Shown here: piece by piece, positions 52,394-61,845 of the stretch
Position numbering within the stretch: position 1 is the stretch's first letter
Layout of the letters: each line of letters begins with the position of its first letter
Origin: Paenibacillus sp. FSL H7-0326
Lineage (GTDB): Bacteria; Bacillota; Bacilli; Paenibacillales; Paenibacillaceae
Assembly (NCBI RefSeq): GCF_001955535.1
Contig: NZ_MPVN01000002.1
Coordinates: forward strand, 930,001-994,000
Direction of reading: 5' to 3'
DNA length: 64,000 nucleotides
Program-made: the position numbers and the translations under genes
The notes under the pieces: model-generated
What the model was told of the DNA's origin: nothing
The model's database searches: none
What the model saw: the letters and a program-made list of their open reading frames with translations, nothing else

Positions 52394-55300
52394 TTACTCT
52401 AAATGAGAACTCGAATTCTGCTCCTTAACCGGTACGTTAAAATCATCGACATTAATATGCCCAAAACCACCTGTGGATTGATCTACGACCTTAATATACA
52501 ATTCGTCTCCAATGTATTCAGACGCATCCCAAATTTTTCGTTGATACTCTTCATAATTTGTTGCCGTTTCTTTAAACAATTCTTTACCGTCCCGCACTCG
52601 AACCAATGAAACATAGAGTTTATCTATATCACGGCCGCCGCTAATGAGAAAGTCAATCTTACCATTTCCGCCTAGGACGAAGTTTTGTGTCTTTAATGTT
52701 CCCGTCAAGCTGTCACCCCCGGCTTCCTCACTGAAGCCCCATAAGTGATAGCCACCTGGGATTTTTTGCGATGGGTTGAAATAAATCGTGTCCCAAAAAA
52801 ACGGCATATCCGTTACATGGATATCTTGGAAAGCATCTCCCTCCGTAATCCAGCCTGTTAAATCACCTGTAGCAAAATCATGATTCGGAAGATCTGTAAT
52901 ATCCGTATATACGGAGTTGTCCCAGTTGTTAGGTACATCGACAGGAGGAGCAGGATTGCCCGTTAAAGCATTCATTTCCCATACTTCCATCGAATTCACG
53001 GTAATATCTTTATCGGCCCAGACCTGTAATCCTAAGGAGTCATATCGGCCTACATAGACGCGGGTTGTCAGCTTTTTCTTGTAATTTGCGAAAGCTTCAA
53101 CAACAGAACGGTCGAGGAAAATGTGAAGCTTCAAATTCTCTCCATCCAAATCCACGTATCCTCCCTGAATTCCATCTACACGGACATCCGGATCAATGCT
53201 GCTTTTACTCCGATCCACATTAAAGGTCCCATCGGACTTGTCGTAATATATCAGCGTTTCTTCCTGTCCATTATCAGAGCGTCGAACCTTTAACCCAAAT
53301 TTCTGGGCTTCACCTGGATCGACTTCCATAACAATCTCTAACATGTCACCTTTAACATTCTCGATTAACCGGTTAGCATCAGCCAAATTTTTGTCTGTAA
53401 AATCAACTGCCTTATCTCCTCGGAGACTCTCTAATTCCTCAATTGGCTCGATACGCAATTGATCATGCTCATCTAAGCTAAGTGAGACCGGCAAAGCTAA
53501 ATTATGAGCCCATCCGGCTTGGTATTCGGCTTGCGGTGTTCTTACATTTTGCACCATAGAGAAAACGACCGTTCTTCCGTCAGGAGTCACCATTCCACTC
53601 TCTGCAGTTAAGTAACCGTCCCCTACATCCATTTTGGATGGAGCGTCTTGATCAGGAATAAACCTGAAATTATCCCGGTCCCAGGTACCGATCCAGTAAA
53701 AGACCTCAACATCCCTTTGCACATCATTTACTGGAGGAACATGCTCCGGCTTCTCATGTGGATTGATCATAAAAATATGCTTTTCCTTGCCCGTACTATC
53801 CTTGCCTAAAGGGAGCAAGACCGGCAGTTCCCATACAGTACCTAGCTCTGGATAAAGGCTTCTGTCACTAACGTATAACGGTCCCTTATACTCCCAGTTG
53901 TACATATCGTCCGATACATATACCAAGGCTGTGCCGCTGCTGAAATCTTGAATACCAGAAGTAACTAACTGGTACCACTTGTCTACCTCTTTGTCATACC
54001 AAACGAATGGATCCCGGAACTCATTATGAATACCGTTACCGTTCTGCTCCGTTACGGGACTAGGATGCTTTACCCATTGTTCCAGATTGGGATCGGACAA
54101 ATCGGCCGGCATGGCAAGCCCTGTTCTTTGGTTTGGTGACTGCGAATCATTACCGGCAGTATAAAATAGAACGGGATTTCCGTTTCGATCATACGCTGCA
54201 CTGCCTGACCATGTACCGTCCGGATCAAGCGTACCGGCTTCTGGGGCAAGAGCAGGCCTCATATTTTTCCAGTGAACCATATCGTCACTTACCCAATGTC
54301 CCCAATGGATTTGATGCCAGAAAGGTCCTTGCGGGTTATGTTGGTAGAATAAATGATATTTGCCGTTATAGTAGATTGGTGCATGGGCTTCATTCATCCA
54401 ATTTTGCGGAGCGATCGCATGGTACTGTGGACGATGCTGATCACCATTGAATACACTTGGATCTTCATCAATATCACCATCTGGAATTTCAGGAATCGAA
54501 CCTCCGTGAAGTGTTTGAACACTCTCATATTCAGTAAGGATATCTTGATGAGTAAGTGCTTTATTTTGCAGTTTCACCTCATCTATAAGTCCGGAGAACA
54601 TATTGTAAGAAAACAGCCCTGCCAATTCTACCGGTTTATTATTTTTACCGATTATCAGGCTTTCTGTAGAAGGTGTGATCGGAATATTAACCGGGGTCGC
54701 TTTAGAAGCTACTTCCTCACCGTTTAGATACAACTTGATCAATCCATCCTTTTTATCAAAAGTAGCTGCCACATAGTTCCATTTGTATTTTTCAAGTGGA
54801 TGATCTTCTACCCAAACCTGAATCCATTGGCCACCAATCCCGGCCTGAAAGGACCAGGTACCGTGCCGGTACATGCCTAGAGAATAACCTTCCGCTTTGT
54901 CTTGATCGGACTGATTTACAATTGCAGATAACTTATTTCCGTCTCCCCATTCGTAGCTGCGTGGTGCAACCCATGCTTCTATCGTTAAAGCATCAGTTGC
55001 AGGAATGACATCCTGTTCATTGATCTCAATATCATTCGAGTAACCATCGAACAACAGGGCACCTCCTTTAACTCCACGTGGAGTCCATCTCGGATCCTTG
55101 GAGGCCATATATCTGGCATTGTTAAATACGTAATTCACCTCATGTTCAAGGTTACTTACTTTCTCAAGGACCTTCTTTCCTGTGCCTTCATCAAAATTGA
55201 TGTAGAAAATGTCCCCCTTGCCATAAGCTTGGAAAACATCAACGGCAATACTTGCCTCACTGGATTGATCCACAACCTTTATATATAGCCTTTTGTTATA

Positions 55301-56884
55301 GTGATCTCTCACGTTCCAGGAGATTTCGCCTTTATCTGCGGCATCACCAGTCTGGGTAAGTAATTCATTGCTATTGGCATCATATAGGCCGACGAATACT
55401 TCTTCGGAATGACCTGCGATGTCCAATACGGTGAAGTTAATAATTCCGGTTCCTTGCAATGTAAAAGTATTGGAGGTCAGGGTACCCTGTTCTTCCACTG
55501 AAGATTCGACATAATAGTTACCCTCTTTACCCTCATGTGCCTTATCAGCCACTTGAAAAGTATTACCTTCAACTCTCCATCCTCTCAGATCTCCGGTCTC
55601 AAAACCGGGATTCGCAATTTCGGTCGGTAAAATGTTATCCGCCATGACGCCTATTTCTGGTACAATTTCGTTGAAGGTGTTGAAGTCATCTGCAAAAATG
55701 AGTCCCCAATCCATTGTTGCATGATCAATGATTTCCACATACATTTTTTGGCCAATAAACTTGGATAAATCCGCTTTATACTGGACCATATTTGCTGTTC
55801 TTAATCCCTGATCCGGATCTGGGAACCCCGACTCATTAAACTCAGTGTTTCCGTATCTTGCAATCAGATCTCCTGTGTCCGCTTCAATAAATTCTATATA
55901 CACTTGATCTGTATGCTTACCCCCACCCAGTCTGAAACTGATCCAACCTGTTCCTCCCAACTCGAAAGTACTGGAACGAAGTACACCTGTCGAAGCTTCG
56001 TCATACTTCCACCCGTTCAAATGATAATCGCCTTCCTGGTCGTACGGTATTTGTTCCGACCACCAAGTGGTTTCGTCCGTTACGCTGTTCGGACCGAATG
56101 CTTCCCCTTCGATGACTGTCCATCCCGTCAAATCCCCACTTTCAAAACTAGGGTTCTGGATTTGATAACGTTTAAAATCGGGTTTGATATCCTTTGCGAC
56201 AATTCCTTCAGCCGGTTCGGACTCATGGTACATGAAGAATGCATCTGCAAATATCACTCCCCAGTCTGTGGTTGCATTATCGACGATCTCCACATACAGA
56301 CTTTTTCCTATATATTCGGAAAGATCCGCCTTATACTGTTCCATGTTAGCAAGCCGCATGCCCTCCTCAGGATCTGGGAAGCCAACATCAGCGAAAGCAC
56401 TGTTTCCGTACCGGGAAATGATTTGTCCCGTATCGGCATCCACGATATTTACAAATACCTTATTTGGGTTCTTACCCCCACCAAGCTTGAAACTGATCCA
56501 ACCGCTTCCGCCTAGCTCGAAGGAGCTCGAACGAATCACACCTGTCGCAGCTTCGTCATACCTCCAACCGTTTAGATGATAACCGCCTTCCTGGTTATAC
56601 GGTATTTCTTCTGCCCACCAAACGGTTTCATCTGATACACTGTTTGGACCGAAAGCATTGCCTTTGACTACGGTCCATCCCGTTAGATCTCCAGTTTCAA
56701 ATCCAGGGTTCTGGATTTGATAAACTGCATCCGTAACAGATACATCTACATCATTCTTAGAAGTCATCGCGCTACCCGCTTCATTTTCGGCAGCAAATGA
56801 TATTCCAGGAGCAACAAGATGGAGAGCCATTGTCCATACGACCAATCCCGTGATCCAGTTTTTCCTTGCTTTTATTTTTCTCAT
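52394..56884 (-). CDS. Secreted multi-domain GH32 fructan hydrolase
   Basis: 1,496 residues, SD AAGGAGG. Signal peptide 1-31. Three copies of a 150-170 residue domain opening NPGFETGDLTGW-like (about 57-222, 238-405, 420-555), a LamG domain (about 595-795), the GH32 five-bladed propeller and sandwich (about 825-1300), and a fourth copy (about 1325-1490). GH32 core: QNWMNEAHAPIYYNGKYHLF, FRDPFVW, and VWELPVLLPLG with the acid/base Glu. The nucleophile position of the usual WMNDPNG reads Glu (WMNEAHA). It is thought to cleave extracellular levan or inulin, with the repeats and LamG binding the polymer. Last gene of the operon. Confidence 0.88.
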   Translation of the reverse strand: MRKIKARKNWITGLVVWTMALHLVAPGISFAAENEAGSAMTSKNDVDVSVTDAVYQIQNPGFETGDLTGWTVVKGNAFGPNSVSDETVWWAEEIPYNQEGGYHLNGWRYDEAATGVIRSSSFELGGSGWISFKLGGGKNPNKVFVNIVDADTGQIISRYGNSAFADVGFPDPEEGMRLANMEQYKADLSEYIGKSLYVEIVDNATTDWGVIFADAFFMYHESEPAEGIVAKDIKPDFKRYQIQNPSFESGDLTGWTVIEGEAFGPNSVTDETTWWSEQIPYDQEGDYHLNGWKYDEASTGVLRSSTFELGGTGWISFRLGGGKHTDQVYIEFIEADTGDLIARYGNTEFNESGFPDPDQGLRTANMVQYKADLSKFIGQKMYVEIIDHATMDWGLIFADDFNTFNEIVPEIGVMADNILPTEIANPGFETGDLRGWRVEGNTFQVADKAHEGKEGNYYVESSVEEQGTLTSNTFTLQGTGIINFTVLDIAGHSEEVFVGLYDANSNELLTQTGDAADKGEISWNVRDHYNKRLYIKVVDQSSEASIAVDVFQAYGKGDIFYINFDEGTGKKVLEKVSNLEHEVNYVFNNARYMASKDPRWTPRGVKGGALLFDGYSNDIEINEQDVIPATDALTIEAWVAPRSYEWGDGNKLSAIVNQSDQDKAEGYSLGMYRHGTWSFQAGIGGQWIQVWVEDHPLEKYKWNYVAATFDKKDGLIKLYLNGEEVASKATPVNIPITPSTESLIIGKNNKPVELAGLFSYNMFSGLIDEVKLQNKALTHQDILTEYESVQTLHGGSIPEIPDGDIDEDPSVFNGDQHRPQYHAIAPQNWMNEAHAPIYYNGKYHLFYQHNPQGPFWHQIHWGHWVSDDMVHWKNMRPALAPEAGTLDPDGTWSGSAAYDRNGNPVLFYTAGNDSQSPNQRTGLAMPADLSDPNLEQWVKHPSPVTEQNGNGIHNEFRDPFVWYDKEVDKWYQLVTSGIQDFSSGTALVYVSDDMYNWEYKGPLYVSDRSLYPELGTVWELPVLLPLGKDSTGKEKHIFMINPHEKPEHVPPVNDVQRDVEVFYWIGTWDRDNFRFIPDQDAPSKMDVGDGYLTAESGMVTPDGRTVVFSMVQNVRTPQAEYQAGWAHNLALPVSLSLDEHDQLRIEPIEELESLRGDKAVDFTDKNLADANRLIENVKGDMLEIVMEVDPGEAQKFGLKVRRSDNGQEETLIYYDKSDGTFNVDRSKSSIDPDVRVDGIQGGYVDLDGENLKLHIFLDRSVVEAFANYKKKLTTRVYVGRYDSLGLQVWADKDITVNSMEVWEMNALTGNPAPPVDVPNNWDNSVYTDITDLPNHDFATGDLTGWITEGDAFQDIHVTDMPFFWDTIYFNPSQKIPGGYHLWGFSEEAGGDSLTGTLKTQNFVLGGNGKIDFLISGGRDIDKLYVSLVRVRDGKELFKETATNYEEYQRKIWDASEYIGDELYIKVVDQSTGGFGHINVDDFNVPVKEQNSSSHLE

Positions 56885-57076
56885 TCAAGAGCCTCCTTCA
56901 TGATTTCGTATCCAGATAAATCGATATCAGAGTTCAACAGCTCCCCCTGTTACAAGGATGAAGAGTCATAATGGAGACGGAGGAAAAAGAGAAGTAAATA
57001 AACGAAGCTTTTTTCACAAACACACAGGTTGTTTTAGTCCTTTATGCAGAAGGTAAGGAGCGCATAAGCGCTCTTC

Positions 57077-59356
57077 TTACCAAATGGATTGCATTTCCCA
57101 TATATCCAAAGATTTAACTAACAGATCCCCATCTCCCCAGATTTCAAGTCCCAAAGCATCCTTTCGGCTTGGATATACCCGGGTCGTCAGGCTTTTCAAT
57201 CCGTTGGCATAGGCTTCGACCATGGAACGGTCTATATAGATGTGAAGCCTTAGATTTTCCTCACTCAACTCCAGCTTACCGCCTTGTATTCCTCGGCACT
57301 TTTCTCCCGGATGAAGGCTGGTTTTAGTTCGATCTACAGAGAACATGGAGTCGTTCATATCATAAAACAACAGGGTCTCTTCCTCTCCATCAGGAGTTCG
57401 ACGGACTTTAACTCCCAGTTGTTTGGCGCTTAAAGACTCCACTTCCATCTGAATCTCAAGCATGTCGCCTTGAACATCCTGAAGTAGTTCGTTAGTTTCA
57501 GTTAGTAACTTATCATGTAGCGATAAGAGCTTATTGCCACGTAAGGATTGAAGCTCCTGAATCGGTTCGATTCCAAGCCGTCCATCATCTCTCAAATACA
57601 CACTGATAGGCAAGCCGCCATTGTGAGCCCAGCCCGATTTATATTCCATTTCAGAAGTCCGGTCGCCTTGAGCTATTGTAAATATAATATTCCTCCCCGT
57701 CTTGGGATCAACCATTCCGCTTGGGCCAGTAAAATGGAAATCACCGACGTCAATCAACTGAGGCTCCTCTTGATCGGGAATGAATGATAAATTTTGCTTG
57801 TCAAGTTGCCCGATCCAATAGAATACCTCGACATCTGCTCCCTGTCCCACAGGGCTGACGAGAAGAAGATGTTTGTGTTTCCCCTGCTTGTCACTTCCTA
57901 GAGGAAGAAGTACGGGGAGCTCCCAGATGGGTCCAAGATAAGGGTATTTAATTATATCCGCTTTAAACAAAGGTCCTTTGTACGTCCAATTCATCATGTC
58001 CTGTGATGAAAAGGCCAGTGCCGCTCCGCCTTCACCTTCGATTCCCGAACCAACCAAAGCAAACCATTCACCATCGTCCTTCCATACAAATGGATCCCGG
58101 AAATCTCCGAATGCCCCCATTCCTTTTTTCTGTACGATTAGCGGCTCTGGGTGTTTGACCCATTGAACCAGATCTGGATTCTTATCGAGGGAATAGGTAC
58201 TTCGGGCAAGTGCCACACTTTGGTTCGGTGAAGCACTGTCATTGCCCGCCGTAAAAAACAAGACGGGTAGACCGTCTGCATCGTAAGTTGCACTTCCTGA
58301 CCATATCCCGTCCGGGGCGAGCTGATCCTTTTCTGGAGCCAGGGCCACAGGAAGATCACGCCAATGTACGAGATCCTTGCTTATCCAATGTCCCCAATGA
58401 ATCTGATGAAAGAACGGCCCAAGGGGGTTATGCTGATAGAATAAATGATAATGCCCGTCAAAATAGATGGGAGCATGGGGCTCATTCATCCAATGGGCCG
58501 CTGGACTGACATGATACTGAGGTCTATGCCGATCCGTCAGCAGTGGAGTTCGATCCAGCTTGATTTCATCATAGGATAATCGCGGGTGGGATCCTTGATA
58601 AGCGCTATCCAACACATATCGATAAGAAGTGACTACCTCTTCCGGGCTCAGAGCTCGATTATAAATTTTGAGTTCATCTAAGATACCGCTAAACATGTGA
58701 AGGCTGAACATGTCGGCCAGCAGGCTGCTGTGGTTATTTTTACCGATGAGCAGTTCTGTGTCCGAGGCATCAGCTAGGCGGGAGCCGCGAGGGAGATCCG
58801 CTGATGCAATCTCACTGCCGTTTAAATACAGCTTCATTTCACCCCGGACACCATCAAATACAGCATTTACGTAAGACCATTCATTTTTGGGCAGTTCAAA
58901 ACCATCCGGTGACCAGACTTCCTTCCAGGCCCCACCTTCTAGGCCGACCTGAAAGGACCAAGAGCCATGACGGAACATCCCAAGCAAATATCCCTGCTTG
59001 CGATCGAAATCATGGTTGTTCACAATAGCAGACAACTTGCCTTCAGAGCCCCATCCATAAAAACGCGGTGCCACCCATACTCCAATACTTAGCGCATCTC
59101 GGTACGCTTGCTTCATGTTCTTATTTCCCTCATGGACTGTATGGGCAATATAAGTCGAATAACCATCGAAGAGGAGACCGCTTCCCATCACCCCCTCTCT
59201 CCACTGAGGTTCTTGCGGTTCGTTGAACTCGGCTTGATTAAACACGTACTGAATTTCATTCCTAACTTGGGCCACATTCTCTATAGTGCTGGTCCCTGTT
59301 CCTTCATCGAAGGCCCAGGACATCATTAATCCCCTGTTAACTGATGTATGGTTCAT
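57077..59356 (-). CDS. LamG-GH32 protein without signal peptide
   Basis: 759 residues, SD AAGGAGGAG, overlapping the fusion gene by 4 nt (ATGA). LamG domain about 8-235 (LMMSWAFDEGTGTSTIENV, NEWSYVNAVFDGVRGEMKLY), then GH32 (about 265-755): AHWMNEPHAPIYFDGHYHLF, GDFRDPFVWKDDG, IWELPVLLPLG. It is close in sequence to the secreted enzyme and shares the Glu at the nucleophile position, but lacks any signal peptide and the repeat modules. It is likely cytoplasmic, acting on imported fructo-oligosaccharides, unless exported by another route. Confidence 0.85.
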   Translation of the reverse strand: MNHTSVNRGLMMSWAFDEGTGTSTIENVAQVRNEIQYVFNQAEFNEPQEPQWREGVMGSGLLFDGYSTYIAHTVHEGNKNMKQAYRDALSIGVWVAPRFYGWGSEGKLSAIVNNHDFDRKQGYLLGMFRHGSWSFQVGLEGGAWKEVWSPDGFELPKNEWSYVNAVFDGVRGEMKLYLNGSEIASADLPRGSRLADASDTELLIGKNNHSSLLADMFSLHMFSGILDELKIYNRALSPEEVVTSYRYVLDSAYQGSHPRLSYDEIKLDRTPLLTDRHRPQYHVSPAAHWMNEPHAPIYFDGHYHLFYQHNPLGPFFHQIHWGHWISKDLVHWRDLPVALAPEKDQLAPDGIWSGSATYDADGLPVLFFTAGNDSASPNQSVALARSTYSLDKNPDLVQWVKHPEPLIVQKKGMGAFGDFRDPFVWKDDGEWFALVGSGIEGEGGAALAFSSQDMMNWTYKGPLFKADIIKYPYLGPIWELPVLLPLGSDKQGKHKHLLLVSPVGQGADVEVFYWIGQLDKQNLSFIPDQEEPQLIDVGDFHFTGPSGMVDPKTGRNIIFTIAQGDRTSEMEYKSGWAHNGGLPISVYLRDDGRLGIEPIQELQSLRGNKLLSLHDKLLTETNELLQDVQGDMLEIQMEVESLSAKQLGVKVRRTPDGEEETLLFYDMNDSMFSVDRTKTSLHPGEKCRGIQGGKLELSEENLRLHIYIDRSMVEAYANGLKSLTTRVYPSRKDALGLEIWGDGDLLVKSLDIWEMQSIW

Positions 59357-61821
59357 CCATCTCTCCTCCTTGATAACTGCTCTGGCTTCGTCTCAGAATG
59401 ATGAATGGATTGAAGAGCATAGATATGCAATGAGTTCAGTAGAACTTGTCCTGATCTGGCGTTAATGGAAATCATATCAATCGACGATTTAGGGAAAATT
59501 TGGTCGGTCAGAACAACTAAACCTTTGTTCCCATACACTTCGACTGCATTGCGATCCAACCAGATATGCAGCTTAATCTTTCCATTATCCGGAATCATGC
59601 TCGCACCGTGATGACAGGGAAACGAGGAGTGGAAGTCAGTTAGACCGGACTTTGAACGGTCGATGTACAACCATTGGCGCACAGGGTCATAACCAATCAC
59701 TGTTTCACTGTCCTCGGAAGACTTCAATATGATATAGACCTCGCCAGAGGAACTAATATCAATGTCCGCTTCAATCTCAAGCAGATTGTCACTTATCTTA
59801 TGGCTAAACGGTATCTCCGGCTTAATCAAGACATCAGACCAACTCATAGAGGAATTCCGTAACTGCTCTATTTCCCGAACAGGCATCTGAGTCAAAACTA
59901 CTCCTTCATCCCATTTGGTTAATGACAAGGTACGAGGAAGCGTCATTGACCCTCTCCAGGAACCCGTTGGTGTCTCGTTGGCATATTTCCAGTTACTCAT
60001 CCAACCCATCATCACTCGACGACCGTCTTGCTCAGGTATATCTGACCAGGTTACCCCCGCGTAATTATCCCGACCGTAATCTAGCCACATGATATGATCA
60101 GCCGAGTTATCATTGATAAATGTATTTCCATCGAACTCACCGATAAAATATTGTGTGCGTGAGCCTTCTGGACAAGAAGGGTTGTCTCCAATGCTTATAA
60201 CAAGCACCCATTTGGTACGCCCAGTGTCATCAATTGACAATTCAAAAAGATCAGGGCATTCCCAAACCCCATCATGCGAGCCTTCTCTGTGACCGAATTC
60301 GCCTGTCAGCGACCATTCACGCAAATTTTCTGACCCATAAAACCGAACATGGTCTCCCGCGACAATAGCCATCACCCACCGTTTACTTTCAGGATGCCAG
60401 AATACTTTAGGGTCGCGAAAATCAACCAGATCAGGCTCAGATAGAACTGGATTTCCCTCATATTTGTGCCAGGTGCGCCCTTTATCGCTGCTATATGCCA
60501 AGCTTTGACGCTGCCTCGGCTGACCGGTCTCCGGATATGTATCCGCATGGGTAAAGATGGCAACTAAGCCAGGAGAACCGACAAAAAGTCCGCTGCTATT
60601 ATTCCAGTCCACCACACAGCAACCGGAGAAAATGGCTCCGTGTTCATCTGGGAACAGAGCGATTGGCTCATGCTGCCAATGAATAAGATCTTGGCTTATG
60701 GCATGACCCCAGTGCATCGGCCCCCATTTATTACTGAAGGGATGGTATTGATAAAAGAGATGATATTCTCCTTCGTAATAAACTAATCCGTTCGGGTCAT
60801 TGAGCCAATGGGAGGGAGGCGAAAAATGATATCCTGGTCTCCAACCATCATTATTGAGCTGTTTATACGAGTCCATCATTTTGTTTATCTCATCTGTTGT
60901 TGGCATAGATTGAAGTGCTCCCTTCCGTGTTGTTACGAATGCCCCTCCCGCATTAGCAAATCTCAACATGTCGATCATTTGTTGTTGAGTGAACTGATTC
61001 AAGGAAATTCCATATTCCAGTACCTTAAATAGCAAGCAGCCCAGAAAAGCGTCGCCAGCTCCTGTCGTGTCGATAGCCTTCACTGGTAAACCCGGAACAT
61101 ACCCATCATGAGCAGTCAATCGGTAATAGCAGCCTTTTTCGGCCAACGTGACAACAACCAAAGCGATGCCGTATTGTTGTTGCAGTTCTTGTGCTCCTTT
61201 TTCTATATCTGTTAAATCTGTAATAAAGGAGAGCTCTTCCTCTGAAATTTTCAGAATATCAGCATATTTCATGCCCCAAAGAATACTCTCTTTCGCTGCT
61301 TGTTTAGTCTCCCATAGAGCAAACCGGATATTAGGATCAAAAGAAATCAAGGCTCCCGCTTCTTTAGCCTTAATTATTGCCGCTCTTGTTGCCGAACTTG
61401 CCGGCTCATGAGTCATTGACAACGATCCAAAATGCAGTAACCGGCAGGATTCAATCCGATCTAGAGGGATATCTTGCGGGCACAAGAAGGTATCTGCTCC
61501 TGGCTTCCGGTAAAAGCTGAACGATCGGTCTCCGTCTTTATTCAAATGGACAAATGCGAGCGTTGTATTAGCTTCATTAGTAGAAGAAATACCTGACACG
61601 TCAACCCCACTGCTCAGCAAAGTATTGCGCAGCAATGAACCGAAACGATCTTGTCCAACCTTACTAATTAATGCCGTTTTGGCTCCTAATCGAGCAAGCG
61701 CCACGGCTACGTTAGCTGGAGCTCCTCCAGGATTGCACTCAAACTGCTCGTTTCCTCCCTCTGTATGACCAGCAGGAGTAAAGTCTATTAACAATTCCCC
61801 GATTGTTATTGCATCAAGCAC
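59353..61821 (-). CDS. Fructokinase (PfkB)-GH32 beta-fructosidase fusion
   Basis: 822 residues from a GTG with SD GGTGGAGAG. Residues 1 to about 320 are a PfkB-family kinase: GELLIDFTP, CNPGGAPANVAVALARLG and the ATP/anion-hole signature DTTGAGDAFLGCL with the catalytic Asp. A 15-residue linker leads to GH32 (about 330-815): HWLNDPNGLVYYEGEYHLFY with the canonical Asp nucleophile, VDFRDPKVFW, GVWECPDLFEL. No signal peptide, so cytoplasmic. One polypeptide would hydrolyse terminal fructose from imported sucrose or fructo-oligosaccharides and phosphorylate it. The frame is continuous, with no sign of a lost stop. It follows the solute-binding gene by 24 nt. Confidence 0.9.
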   Translation of the reverse strand: MLDAITIGELLIDFTPAGHTEGGNEQFECNPGGAPANVAVALARLGAKTALISKVGQDRFGSLLRNTLLSSGVDVSGISSTNEANTTLAFVHLNKDGDRSFSFYRKPGADTFLCPQDIPLDRIESCRLLHFGSLSMTHEPASSATRAAIIKAKEAGALISFDPNIRFALWETKQAAKESILWGMKYADILKISEEELSFITDLTDIEKGAQELQQQYGIALVVVTLAEKGCYYRLTAHDGYVPGLPVKAIDTTGAGDAFLGCLLFKVLEYGISLNQFTQQQMIDMLRFANAGGAFVTTRKGALQSMPTTDEINKMMDSYKQLNNDGWRPGYHFSPPSHWLNDPNGLVYYEGEYHLFYQYHPFSNKWGPMHWGHAISQDLIHWQHEPIALFPDEHGAIFSGCCVVDWNNSSGLFVGSPGLVAIFTHADTYPETGQPRQRQSLAYSSDKGRTWHKYEGNPVLSEPDLVDFRDPKVFWHPESKRWVMAIVAGDHVRFYGSENLREWSLTGEFGHREGSHDGVWECPDLFELSIDDTGRTKWVLVISIGDNPSCPEGSRTQYFIGEFDGNTFINDNSADHIMWLDYGRDNYAGVTWSDIPEQDGRRVMMGWMSNWKYANETPTGSWRGSMTLPRTLSLTKWDEGVVLTQMPVREIEQLRNSSMSWSDVLIKPEIPFSHKISDNLLEIEADIDISSSGEVYIILKSSEDSETVIGYDPVRQWLYIDRSKSGLTDFHSSFPCHHGASMIPDNGKIKLHIWLDRNAVEVYGNKGLVVLTDQIFPKSSIDMISINARSGQVLLNSLHIYALQSIHHSETKPEQLSRRRDG

Positions 61822-61845
61822 AGTTTCTCTCCACCCATCATCTGA

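Noticed and set aside
54133..56579. Several plus-strand ORFs opposite the secreted GH32 gene
   Set aside because: Antisense shadows of a well-supported 1,496-codon gene.
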